Of a stretch of 38,666 nt of DNA, positions 31,708-38,666 are shown one piece after another. The position numbers and the translations under genes were made by a program. Within the stretch, counting starts at the first letter, position 1. Every line of letters starts with the position of its first letter. The DNA is taken from the NCBI GenBank assembly GCA_029976005.1, contig JARKOQ010000163.1, forward strand, positions 1 through 38,666, read 5' to 3'. Source of the stretch: Aggregatilineales bacterium (GTDB lineage Bacteria > Chloroflexota > Anaerolineae > Aggregatilineales > Ch27). The notes beneath the pieces are model-generated. The model saw nothing but the letters and a program-made list of their open reading frames with translations, made no database searches and was not told the origin of the DNA.

Positions 31708-31713
31708 ATTATA
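31708..31713 (-). promoter_or_regulatory. -10 element of the 57-aa gene
   Basis: TATAAT on the minus strand in an unusually AT-rich stretch. The -35 is not clear. Expected start about 30 bases before the ATG. Confidence 0.55.
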
Positions 31714-31841
31714 GTACACTTTTTGAACAAAATATTGACAAAGCCTCTGAAATCCACCAACCTGTCACACCAGAACCTGGTTACAACATCCGTGGCGGGT
31801 CATTCACTGGACGCTCCACCAGGAAACCGCGCGCTCACAGC

Positions 31842-33194
31842 CTATTTGCGGTCCGGTTTGCGCCGGCCGGCCATTATCCGTTGAATCTCGCGCTCGTAGC
31901 CGATCTCTTTCGGCTGGTACCAGCCGGGCGGCTCCATGTCCAGCGGCAGGTACGTCTGCTCGACCCACCCGCCGGGGAAGTCGTGCGGGTACTTGTACTG
32001 GCCCATGTCGCCCATCGTTTCCTGGTAGCGCTCGCGGGTCGTGCCGCCGAACGTGCCGGACTTATCGCGCAGATAGGGCGGGACCGGCCCGGTGCCGTGC
32101 GTCTCCACGTGGGAAAGCGCCGCCCAGACCGCCCCGGCGCTGTTGCTCTTGGGCGCGGTCGCCAGGTACAGGCACGCCTCCGAAAGGAAGTACGTCCCCT
32201 CCGGCATGCCGACCCACTCGAAGGCCTGGGCCGCCGAGGCGACCACCACCAGCGCGTTCGGATCGGCCAGGCCGATGTCCTCGCTGGCCAGGATCATCAT
32301 CCGGCGCAGGATGAAGCGCGGGTCTTCTCCGGCGTGGATCATCTTGGCCATCCAGTACAGGGCCGCGTCCGGGTCGGAGCCGCGCACCGACTTGATGAAG
32401 GCGCTGATCGTGTCGTAGTGCTCGTCGCCGCCCTTGTCGTAGCGCACCGCCCGCTTCTGGATGCTCTCCTGGGCGACTTCCAGGCTGACCCGCACCACGC
32501 CCCCGGCGTCCGGCTCGGTCGTATCCACCGCCAGTTCCAGCGCGTTGAGCGCGCTGCGCGCGTCCCCGCCGGAGACGTAGACGATGTGCTCCAGCGCTCC
32601 CTCGTCCAGCAGGATCGACCGGTCGCCGTAGCCGCGCTCCGGGTCGGTCAGGGCGCGCCGCACCAGCAGCTTGACCTGGTCGTCGGTCAGCGGTTGCAGA
32701 CGGAACACCCGGCTGCGCGAGAGCAGTGGCCCCACCAGGCTGAAGAACGGATTCTCGGTCGTCGCCCCGATCAGGACGACCGTGTTGTTTTCCACGTGGG
32801 GCAGCAGGGCGTCCTGCTGGGCGCGATTCCAGCGGTGGATCTCGTCCACGAAGAGCACCGTGCGCTGGTTGTACATCCCCAGGCGTTCCTTGGCCTCCTC
32901 GACCACCTTGCGCAGGTCGGCGATCCCGGAGGTGACGGCGTTGAGGGTGGTGAAATGGCGCTGGGTGGAGTTAGCGATCACGTTGGCCAGGGTCGTCTTG
33001 CCCACGCCGGGCGGTCCCCACAGGATGATCGAGCTGAGCCGGTCGGCCTCGATCGAACGGCGCAGCAGCCGCCCGCGCCCCACGATCTCGTCCTGCCCGA
33101 CAAATTCATCCAGCGTGCGAGGCCGCATCCGAACGGCCAGCGGCGCGTTTTTCTCGGCGCGCTGGGCGCGCGCGTAATCGAACAGATCAGACAT
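31842..33194 (-). CDS. rarA: Replication-associated recombination protein A (RarA/MgsA)
   Basis: This AAA+ ATPase acts at stalled replication forks. The 450-aa product has Walker A GPPGVGKTT (about 60-68), Walker B VLFVDEIHR (113-121), sensor 1 GATTENPFF, and the C-terminal RarA tetramerisation region with YLRDKSGTFGG and YKYPHDFPGGWVEQTYLP. The ATG begins MSDLFDYARA, typical of the family, with GAGG eight bases upstream. No partner gene is adjacent, and repeat tracts lie upstream. Confidence 0.95.
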   Translation of the reverse strand: MSDLFDYARAQRAEKNAPLAVRMRPRTLDEFVGQDEIVGRGRLLRRSIEADRLSSIILWGPPGVGKTTLANVIANSTQRHFTTLNAVTSGIADLRKVVEEAKERLGMYNQRTVLFVDEIHRWNRAQQDALLPHVENNTVVLIGATTENPFFSLVGPLLSRSRVFRLQPLTDDQVKLLVRRALTDPERGYGDRSILLDEGALEHIVYVSGGDARSALNALELAVDTTEPDAGGVVRVSLEVAQESIQKRAVRYDKGGDEHYDTISAFIKSVRGSDPDAALYWMAKMIHAGEDPRFILRRMMILASEDIGLADPNALVVVASAAQAFEWVGMPEGTYFLSEACLYLATAPKSNSAGAVWAALSHVETHGTGPVPPYLRDKSGTFGGTTRERYQETMGDMGQYKYPHDFPGGWVEQTYLPLDMEPPGWYQPKEIGYEREIQRIMAGRRKPDRK

Positions 33195-33290
33195 GGGGAC
33201 GCCTCGCGATCAGACTGGAGCCGACAGATCGAGGTCTATTGTAGCGCAGGCGCGGGGAAATTAGAACAATCGTTTGCCTGGGGAAAAGAG

Positions 33291-33320
33291 TTGACAGTCT
33301 TCAGTCGACAGTGGACAGGC
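33291..33320. repeat. Period-7 degenerate tandem repeat, four units
   Basis: CAG recurs at 33295, 33302, 33309 and 33316, exactly seven bases apart, in units such as GTCGACA and GTGGACA. Confidence 0.7.
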
Positions 33321-33420
33321 GAAAGCTCAACGGTACAGCGGGTGCAAACAAGGAGTATGAACCCCTTGTTCAAACCGATGCGCACGACCTGAACCGTAGA
33401 GCCAAGGCAAAAGAGCATCT

Positions 33421-33456
33421 TGACTGTCTACTGTGAACTGACAACTGGGAACTGTT
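33421..33456. repeat. Period-7 degenerate tandem repeat, five units
   Basis: ACTG recurs at 33423, 33430, 33437, 33444 and 33451, exactly seven bases apart. Between this and the 33291 tract an inverted AACAAGG/CCTTGTT pair is seen; no gene lies in the gap 33195-33468. Confidence 0.75.
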
Positions 33457-33468
33457 TGCCCTATCGCC

Positions 33469-34074
33469 TCACACCTGGTACGGCTGCGGGCCGACAAACT
33501 TCGAGTACCCATCCGGGCCGAGGTAACAGGCGTAATGGGCGCTGATGCGCGGGTCAGGCAAGGGCCGCCAATCCGCCAGGAAGTCGGGATCGAACTGGGC
33601 CGGCAACCCTGGCGTGCCAGGGAACGCCCCGGCCTGCCGGTGCAGGATGGCCGCCACCATATCGGCCAGTTCATCGGCGATGACCGGCTTGAACAGGTAG
33701 CCCGCCGCCCCCAACTCGCGCGCCCGGTCGACCCCGCCCACGTACGCCGAGACGAAAAGCACCGGCAGTGTCTGCCCGGCCGGGTCTTCCCGCAAGGCGG
33801 CCAGCATGCTCAACCCGTCCATGCCGGGCTTGCTGACATCGGAGATCAGCAGCGAGATCGGCTGGGTCCGGACAAGCCGGATCGTGAGATAGGGATCGGT
33901 GGTCGCCACGACCGTCAGACCGAGGCTGTGCTCCAGGATCAGCTTGGTCACCAGCATCAGCTCCAGGCAGTCGTCGCTCAGCAGCACCGGGCGCTGGCGG
34001 GTGAATTCCGCCAGATCGACTCCAGGCGTCCGCAATAGTTCCTCGCTTGTCCGTCCAACCATCATCCCACGCAC
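33469..34074 (-). CDS. Response regulator receiver-domain protein
   Basis: The 201-aa protein has a receiver domain (about 28-145): acidic pocket D34/D35, phosphoacceptor D79 in LLISDVSKPGMDG, Ser109 and the conserved Lys129 in YLFKPV. The C-terminal 50 residues have no recognised output domain, so it may act by protein contact. GTG at 34074 has GGAG six bases upstream; ATGs ten bases downstream are less well placed. No histidine kinase is adjacent. Confidence 0.9.
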   Translation of the reverse strand: MRGMMVGRTSEELLRTPGVDLAEFTRQRPVLLSDDCLELMLVTKLILEHSLGLTVVATTDPYLTIRLVRTQPISLLISDVSKPGMDGLSMLAALREDPAGQTLPVLFVSAYVGGVDRARELGAAGYLFKPVIADELADMVAAILHRQAGAFPGTPGLPAQFDPDFLADWRPLPDPRISAHYACYLGPDGYSKFVGPQPYQV

Positions 34075-34196
34075 CCCGTACTCCGCGCTTCCGAACTATT
34101 CCATCCCGATCCGCGTACCTGATTGAATCCTAACGCCGAACCGGATTCACGTGAATGGTACCTGGGCGTGATGCGCCCGCATCCGGCCGCGCTTAC

Positions 34197-34223
34197 AAAA
34201 AGCGCTCCCATGAAAGGAGCGCT
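34197..34223 (-). terminator. Terminator of the GtrA-like gene
   Basis: Minus-strand AGCGCTCC, loop TTTCAT, GGAGCGCT with a T-run of five. Confidence 0.9.
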
Positions 34224-34251
34224 CCATGCACTATCCCGGCTGCCTGCCTCG

Positions 34252-34806
34252 CTACTGCACGTCGTTGTAGGTCCAGTGCCGGTTGGCGAAGAAATTCCAG
34301 AGCATGACGATCCCGATCGAGATTGCCTGAGCGATGTTCGAGCCGACCTGATTGATCGCGGTCGCGTCCATCGCGGCTCCACCGGGCAAAATCGACGCTC
34401 CAAGCCCACCCCAGAAGCTGTACGTGCCCCCCACAAACAGCAGCCGGAAGCCGAGGCCGACAATGCTCACCAGGAAAAACTGGAGCAACTGGCGGCCCGC
34501 GCTGCGCGAGCGCGAATCGGGGAAGGTCCAGTAGCGGTTCCAGATGTAGTTGCTGATCACGGCCGTGGTGAACGCGATCCCGGTCGCGACCCCGACCTTG
34601 AGGTCCTGGTTGGGCGCGGCGGGCACCAGCACGGAGTGCTGGAGGACGTTCAGCATGGCGAAGTCAACGACCGCCCCGAACGCGCCCACGATGGCGAACT
34701 TCAGGAAGCGTTCGATCTCCTTGGCGCGATCGCCAAAGTGGCCGGCCACCCACAGCACCAGCGAATCCAGCGGATTGTGATGGGTCAAACGTCGGGTCAA
34801 GTTCAT
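34252..34806 (-). CDS. GtrA family membrane protein
   Basis: The 184-aa protein belongs to the GtrA-like family of four-helix membrane proteins, implicated in flipping lipid-linked sugars. The family stretch FLKFAIVGAFGAVVDFAMLNVL and ISNYIWNRYWTF are present, and the end reads NFFANRHWTYNDVQ. Four hydrophobic segments are visible (about 37-56, 74-88, 107-127, 155-172). No glycosyltransferase is adjacent. A strong promoter precedes it (34902-34931) and an intrinsic terminator ends it, so it is monocistronic. Confidence 0.88.
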   Translation of the reverse strand: MNLTRRLTHHNPLDSLVLWVAGHFGDRAKEIERFLKFAIVGAFGAVVDFAMLNVLQHSVLVPAAPNQDLKVGVATGIAFTTAVISNYIWNRYWTFPDSRSRSAGRQLLQFFLVSIVGLGFRLLFVGGTYSFWGGLGASILPGGAAMDATAINQVGSNIAQAISIGIVMLWNFFANRHWTYNDVQ

Positions 34807-34901
34807 GCTCGTCTACCTGCGCTCACCAGCCTGGCAAAAACGCTGCCTATCAGACCACAGACCGGGTCAAAAGGCAAGGCCTGATTCGGCCCGCGCAGAC
34901 C

Positions 34902-34931
34902 ATTATACAAGTAATTCGTGAATTGTCGCAA
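34902..34931 (-). promoter_or_regulatory. Promoter of the GtrA-like gene
   Basis: TTGCGA (34931-34926), 18-base spacer, TATAAT (34907-34902) on the minus strand. Confidence 0.75.
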
Positions 34932-34973
34932 TGGTGGAATAAATTCTTTGTTAATTCCTGGTCAATCTATCCC

Positions 34974-35011
34974 ATCCGGCCCCGGCAGGGAGCAGGCCGC
35001 CGGGGCCGGAT
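34974..35011 (-). terminator. Hairpin after the coiled-coil gene
   Basis: Perfect 13-bp arms (ATCCGGCCCCGGC and its complement) with a 12-base loop, 29 bases after the stop. There is no T-run, so termination is likely but not certain. Confidence 0.6.
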
Positions 35012-35040
35012 AGACCCGATTAGGACAGCGTGGGCCGGGA

Positions 35041-35490
35041 TCAGCCCTCGATGTGCAGCCAGGCCGCGATCCGGCCCTCGAAGGTATCGAGCTGCTGGAG
35101 CGCGCTGTCGATGACCTTGCAGGCCGTCTGATGCCGGGCCAGGGCTGTCTCCTCCTCGATGCGCAGCTTCTCCCGCCGGTTGGACTTGATCCGCGCCGCC
35201 CGCTTGCTGCCGCCCACCAGCCCGATCACCCCCGCCCCGATGTTCCCCCGGCGGGCGGTATAGACGGCGTGAACGTCTCGGATTTCCTGCTGGACTTCCT
35301 GGCGGAGCTTCTTCAGCTCCTTGCGGGTCGCCTGAATCTGGTCCAGGCGCTGGCGGGCTTCGACCGGAGACGCCCACCGAAAATCAAGCGTGACGGTATC
35401 CCCTGCGACGGACTGGCCCAGAACGCTCGAAAGACGGCCGAGCACGTCCGGAACCTGGACTGCGGCGTTCCTGGGGCGAAGAAAAGACAT
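35041..35490 (-). CDS. Hypothetical coiled-coil protein, 149 aa
   Basis: Not recognised. ATG at 35490 with GGAAGG upstream; a longer reading to 35526 lacks a ribosome binding site. A long charged helix (about 58-90, RLDQIQATRKELKKLRQEVQQEIRD) and a second (about 108-135) suggest an antiparallel coiled coil around a Gly-rich, possibly membrane-touching GNIGAGVIGLVGG. No signal peptide. Confidence 0.65.
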   Translation of the reverse strand: MSFLRPRNAAVQVPDVLGRLSSVLGQSVAGDTVTLDFRWASPVEARQRLDQIQATRKELKKLRQEVQQEIRDVHAVYTARRGNIGAGVIGLVGGSKRAARIKSNRREKLRIEEETALARHQTACKVIDSALQQLDTFEGRIAAWLHIEG

Positions 35491-35675
35491 AGGACCTTCC
35501 TCTCTCCACACACGAGAAACCTGCACCCATTATGGGTCTGCCTGCCTCGAATTGGCAATTGGTTGGTGAAGGAATCATCCGGCCGTTCCATGCAGGCCGG
35601 AAAGAGAGATAATGGATCGAGCAGCACAGGGACGACCCGGTCTTTGGATCGGGATGCAAGACTGGAGCAGAAACC

Positions 35676-36236
35676 ATGATCCTGCTGGAAACAGACCGGC
35701 TCATCATCAGGAACTTCAGACCCGACGACTGGCAGGCGCTCCATCGCATGATCGGCCAGTACCAGGCATCGGAATACGCGGCGTTCGATCATCCCTGGCC
35801 GACCTCGGAGGAGGAGATCGGGAACATCACCGCATGGTTCGCCAGCGGCGACGACTTCCTGGCGGTCTGCCTGAAGGAGGCAGGTCAGTTCGTGGGATTT
35901 GTATCCCTCAACCCGGAACAAGACGGCGATTCTCAGGTATTGAATCTCGGTTACGTGTTCGACTTCGATTACCACGGCCAGGGCTTCGCCACGGAAGCGT
36001 GTCGAGCAGTCATTGAGCGCGCGTTCGGCCCGTTGCAGGCGCAGACCGTGATCAGCGGGACCGCGGCCGCCAATCGCCCCTCGTGCCGGCTGCTTGAGCG
36101 GCTGGGCTTCAGGCGCATCGCCCAGGAGACCTGTTCGTTCAGGAGCACAAGCGCCGGGAAACCCATCGTGTTTCTGGGGTACACCTACGCGATCTCGAAA
36201 GAGGAATGGGACGCGGCCGCCAGAAAATCCCCCTGA
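35676..36236 (+). CDS. GNAT family N-acetyltransferase (RimJ/RimL-like)
   Basis: The 186-aa acetyl-CoA-dependent transferase has the RimJ/RimL-type start ILLETDRLIIRNFRPDDW, the pantothenate-binding YHGQGFATEACRAV and the late AANRPSCRLLERLGFRRIA. Substrate unknown; relatives acetylate ribosomal protein N-termini or small amines. GGAG lies eight bases before the ATG. It is convergent with pheT. Confidence 0.9.
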   Translation: MILLETDRLIIRNFRPDDWQALHRMIGQYQASEYAAFDHPWPTSEEEIGNITAWFASGDDFLAVCLKEAGQFVGFVSLNPEQDGDSQVLNLGYVFDFDYHGQGFATEACRAVIERAFGPLQAQTVISGTAAANRPSCRLLERLGFRRIAQETCSFRSTSAGKPIVFLGYTYAISKEEWDAAARKSP

Positions 36237-36242
36237 ACACAG

Positions 36243-36273
36243 ACGGCCGCGCCCCGTGAGAGGGCGCGGCCGT
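36243..36273. terminator. Hairpin between convergent genes
   Basis: ACGGCCGCGCCC (36243-36254) pairs with GGGCGCGGCCGT (36262-36273), 12 bp. It lies between two converging genes and may serve both, although T-runs are lacking. Confidence 0.6.
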
Positions 36274-36296
36274 CCGAACGCGATGGATGCGGTCGA

Positions 36297-38666
36297 TCAG
36301 GCGCGCAGGGTCGCGTTCAGTTTGTGCTGGCACGCCTTGACGATCTTGTCGCGCAGCTTGTTGATCTCGCCGTCGGATAGCGTCCGGTCCGGCGCGCGGA
36401 AGGTCAGCGCGTAGGCCAGGCTCTTGCTGCCCGCCGGGATGGGATCGCCCCGGTAGACGTCGAACAGGCGCACGCGCTCCAACAGGTCGCCGCCGGAAGC
36501 GAAGATCACGGCCTCGACCTCGGCAGCCGGAGTCTGTTCCGTGACCACCAACGCGATATCTTGCAGCACGGCCGGCTGGGTCGGCACCGGGACCACACGG
36601 TGTGACCGGTCGACCGCCGCCAGAATCACGTCCAGGGTCAGCTCGGCCAGCATCACCGGCCGGCCTTCCAGCCCGAAGGCCTTCCCGACTTTGGGGTGCA
36701 GCTCACCCAGCATTCCGGCCGGTTTGTTGCCGATCCGCAGCTCGGCCACCCGGCCGGGGAAGTAGGTCGGATGCTCGGCCGGGACATAGCTCACCTTGCC
36801 GATGTGCAACCCGTCCAGCAGGCCATCCACCACGCCCTTCAGGTCGAAGTAATCCGCCAGCCCTTCGCGCGCGGGCAGGTCCCAGTGGGCGGCATCACGC
36901 GGACCGACCAGCAGCAGCCCCAGGCGGCGCGGCTCGCGCGGCAGCAGTTGGCCCTCGACCGGCAGGTAGACGCTGCCCACCTCGAAAACGCGCACCCGGT
37001 CGGTATGGCGCAGGTTGGTGGCGGCCACGTCCAGCAGCCCGGCCAGCAGCGTCCGGCGCATGACCGTTTTATCCTGCGTGATCGGGTTGGCCAGGGCCAC
37101 GTAGCGACTGGGCTCGGCCGGCTGCGCGCCGGGGGGAATCAACAGCGCCTCGTGTTCGGGAGTCGTCAGCCGGTAGTTGACCACCTCGCGCAGCCCGGCG
37201 TAGACCAGCAGGTCGCGGACATGCTCCTCCTGGTCGAGGGCGGGCATGCTGCGCGCCGGGAGCAGGTCGTCGATGGTCGTGACCGCGATCCGGTCGTAGC
37301 CGTAAATGCGCGTGATCTCCTCGACCAGGTCGGCCTGGCCGATCACGCCCTGGCCGATGTCCATCCGGTGATCGGGCGCGGTCACGCGCAGCCGGTCGCC
37401 CTCGACCTCGACCGTGAACTGGAGGCGGCGCAGGATGGCCGCCATCTCCGCGGCGCTCAGGTCCATCCCGATCAGGCGGGCGGCGTCCCCCGCCGTCATA
37501 TCCACCGTAACCGTCTCCGGCTTCAGCGGATAGTCGTCGATGATCCCCTGGGCCACCACGCCATCACCCAGCACGCGCATCAGTTCCGCCGCGCGCAGCA
37601 AGCCGCCTTCCGCCACCGCCGGATGCACCCCGCGGCTGAAGCGAATCCCGGCCTCGGAAGAAATCTTGCGCGACTGCATCGTGCGCCGGGTGTTGATGAA
37701 GTTCCAGTTGGCGGCCTCCAGCAGGATGTTGCGGCTGTCCGGCTGGACTTCGCTCTCCAGACCGCCCATGACGCCCGCCAGGCTCAGGCCGCCGGCGGTA
37801 TCCGCCACCAGCAGGTTGTGCGGGTCGAGCTTGTGGACGGAGTCATCGAGCAGGGTCAGTTCTTCGCCCGGTTCCGGCAGGCGGGTCATGATGGTCGGCA
37901 CCTTCGCGCCCGATTCGCGCGCCCGGCGCTGGAGAATGTCCCAGTCAAAGGCGTGCAAGGGCTGGCCGGTTTCCAGCATGACGTAGTTGGTCACGTCCAC
38001 GATGTTATTGATCGGTCGCATCCCGGCCTTCTTGAGCCGCATCTGCATCCACTGCGGCGAGGGCTTGATCGTCACGTTTTCGATCAGGGCCAGCGTGAAG
38101 CGCGGGTTCAGTTCCGGCTCGCGGATGTCGATCGCCACCCGGCCCGCGATCGGCGCGCCGGTCATGACCACGTTGGTCGGCGGGTAGCGCAGCGGCACGT
38201 CCAGCAGGGCGGCCACCTCGCGCGCCACGCCCACCACGCTCCAGGCGCGGGCCAGGTTGGGCGTCAGCTCGATATCGAGCAGCACGTCCCCCAGCACATC
38301 CTGGATCGGCGCGCCGGGCGCGAAGCCCGCCACCAGCTCCGGTTCCAGCAGGATAATGCCCTCGTGATCGTCGCTCAGGCCCAGCTCTTTTTCGGAGCAA
38401 ACCATGGACTTGTTGTAGATGCCGCGCACCTTGCGGCCCTTGAGGATCATGCGCTGCGGCGTCTCGGCGTGGCCGTCCCAGACCTCCGCGCCTTCCTTGG
38501 CGAAGACCGTCCACAGCGCCGGGTTGAGCGGCCCCGTCTCTTTGTACTCGAACAGATTGGGCGCGCCGGTCACACACTGTTCCAGCTCGCTCCCGCCGTA
38601 ATCGACCAGCGCCAGCACCAGCCGGTCGGCGTCCGGGTGGGCCTTGACCTCGACGATCTTGCCCAG
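36297..38666 (-). CDS. pheT: Phenylalanyl-tRNA synthetase beta subunit, 5' end outside the window
   Basis: The beta subunit of PheRS. The frame is open to the window edge, so 789 residues are visible and the N-terminus is missing. Visible first is the tRNA-binding OB domain GKIVEVKAHPDADRL. Then come B3/B4 editing-type regions (NVVMTGAPIAG), a central EAGIRFSRGVHP and a C-terminal FDX-ACB domain (LAYALTFRAPDRTLSDGEINKLRDKIV). The gene would continue upstream on the minus strand, usually after pheS, whose leader cannot be seen here. It shares the aminoacylation theme with hisS. Confidence 0.96.
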   Translation of the reverse strand: MGKIVEVKAHPDADRLVLALVDYGGSELEQCVTGAPNLFEYKETGPLNPALWTVFAKEGAEVWDGHAETPQRMILKGRKVRGIYNKSMVCSEKELGLSDDHEGIILLEPELVAGFAPGAPIQDVLGDVLLDIELTPNLARAWSVVGVAREVAALLDVPLRYPPTNVVMTGAPIAGRVAIDIREPELNPRFTLALIENVTIKPSPQWMQMRLKKAGMRPINNIVDVTNYVMLETGQPLHAFDWDILQRRARESGAKVPTIMTRLPEPGEELTLLDDSVHKLDPHNLLVADTAGGLSLAGVMGGLESEVQPDSRNILLEAANWNFINTRRTMQSRKISSEAGIRFSRGVHPAVAEGGLLRAAELMRVLGDGVVAQGIIDDYPLKPETVTVDMTAGDAARLIGMDLSAAEMAAILRRLQFTVEVEGDRLRVTAPDHRMDIGQGVIGQADLVEEITRIYGYDRIAVTTIDDLLPARSMPALDQEEHVRDLLVYAGLREVVNYRLTTPEHEALLIPPGAQPAEPSRYVALANPITQDKTVMRRTLLAGLLDVAATNLRHTDRVRVFEVGSVYLPVEGQLLPREPRRLGLLLVGPRDAAHWDLPAREGLADYFDLKGVVDGLLDGLHIGKVSYVPAEHPTYFPGRVAELRIGNKPAGMLGELHPKVGKAFGLEGRPVMLAELTLDVILAAVDRSHRVVPVPTQPAVLQDIALVVTEQTPAAEVEAVIFASGGDLLERVRLFDVYRGDPIPAGSKSLAYALTFRAPDRTLSDGEINKLRDKIVKACQHKLNATLRA

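Noticed and set aside
33291-33456. CRISPR-like array
   Set aside because: The period is seven bases, units are degenerate, and there are no spacers.

Overview
The window is a GC-rich bacterial chromosome segment with ordinary housekeeping content. It carries 37 protein genes plus two regulatory leader peptides, one tRNA and one SAM-I riboswitch. I see no phage, insertion sequence, rRNA or CRISPR array. Gene content (a DUF711 protein, a DUF1015 protein, an infC-rpmI-rplT operon, lipoproteins with FG-GAP repeats, tiny two-helix membrane proteins, an Arf-like GTPase) and the dense intergenic repeats suggest a Chloroflexota bacterium, possibly Anaerolineae-like. That assignment is inference, not a database match.

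Layout. 1-5270 (+): a small membrane protein, dihydrolipoyl dehydrogenase, a DUF1015 protein and an FG-GAP lipoprotein. 5270-11980 (-): hisS behind a histidine leader peptide, a DUF711 protein, a sucrase/ferredoxin-like protein translationally coupled to a TrmH-type RNA methylase, and the infC-rpmI-rplT operon, where infC appears to begin at a rare AUA codon. 12233-12378: tRNA-Asn with its own promoter and terminator. 12578-25401 (+): a methyl-group and sulfur metabolism block. It holds a SAM-I riboswitch before a nucleoside phosphorylase, a VapBC-like pair, metH overlapping an adenosine deaminase gene, cysK-cysE behind a cysteine-rich leader peptide, a fused homocysteine methyltransferase/MTHFR, and heme O synthase. 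25502-29269 (+): a secreted GH5 enzyme, an aldo/keto reductase, and an Arf-like GTPase with an unknown partner. 29283-31671 (-): a cluster of small membrane proteins with shared charged tails. 31842-35490 (-): rarA, a response regulator, a GtrA-like protein and a coiled-coil protein. 35676 to the end: a GNAT acetyltransferase (+) and the 3' part of pheT (-).

The most interesting signal is regulatory RNA. hisS and cysKE each follow a strong promoter, a short ORF rich in the matching amino acid's codons (SHAHH for hisS, CICSCC for cysK), competing RNA pairings and an intrinsic terminator. This is the layout of ribosome-mediated transcription attenuation. Together with the SAM-I riboswitch, three cis-acting RNA switches tie amino-acid supply to aminoacylation and to the methionine/cysteine cycle.

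Two intergenic repeat families also stand out. One is a set of perfect or near-perfect palindromes with GTAGGGGCG-like ends. One copy lies inside the metH reading frame, and another supplies a stop codon, a Shine-Dalgarno-like run and a start codon at a gene junction. The other is a set of degenerate tracts with exact 7-nt periodicity, resembling the short tandem heptamer repeats of cyanobacteria.
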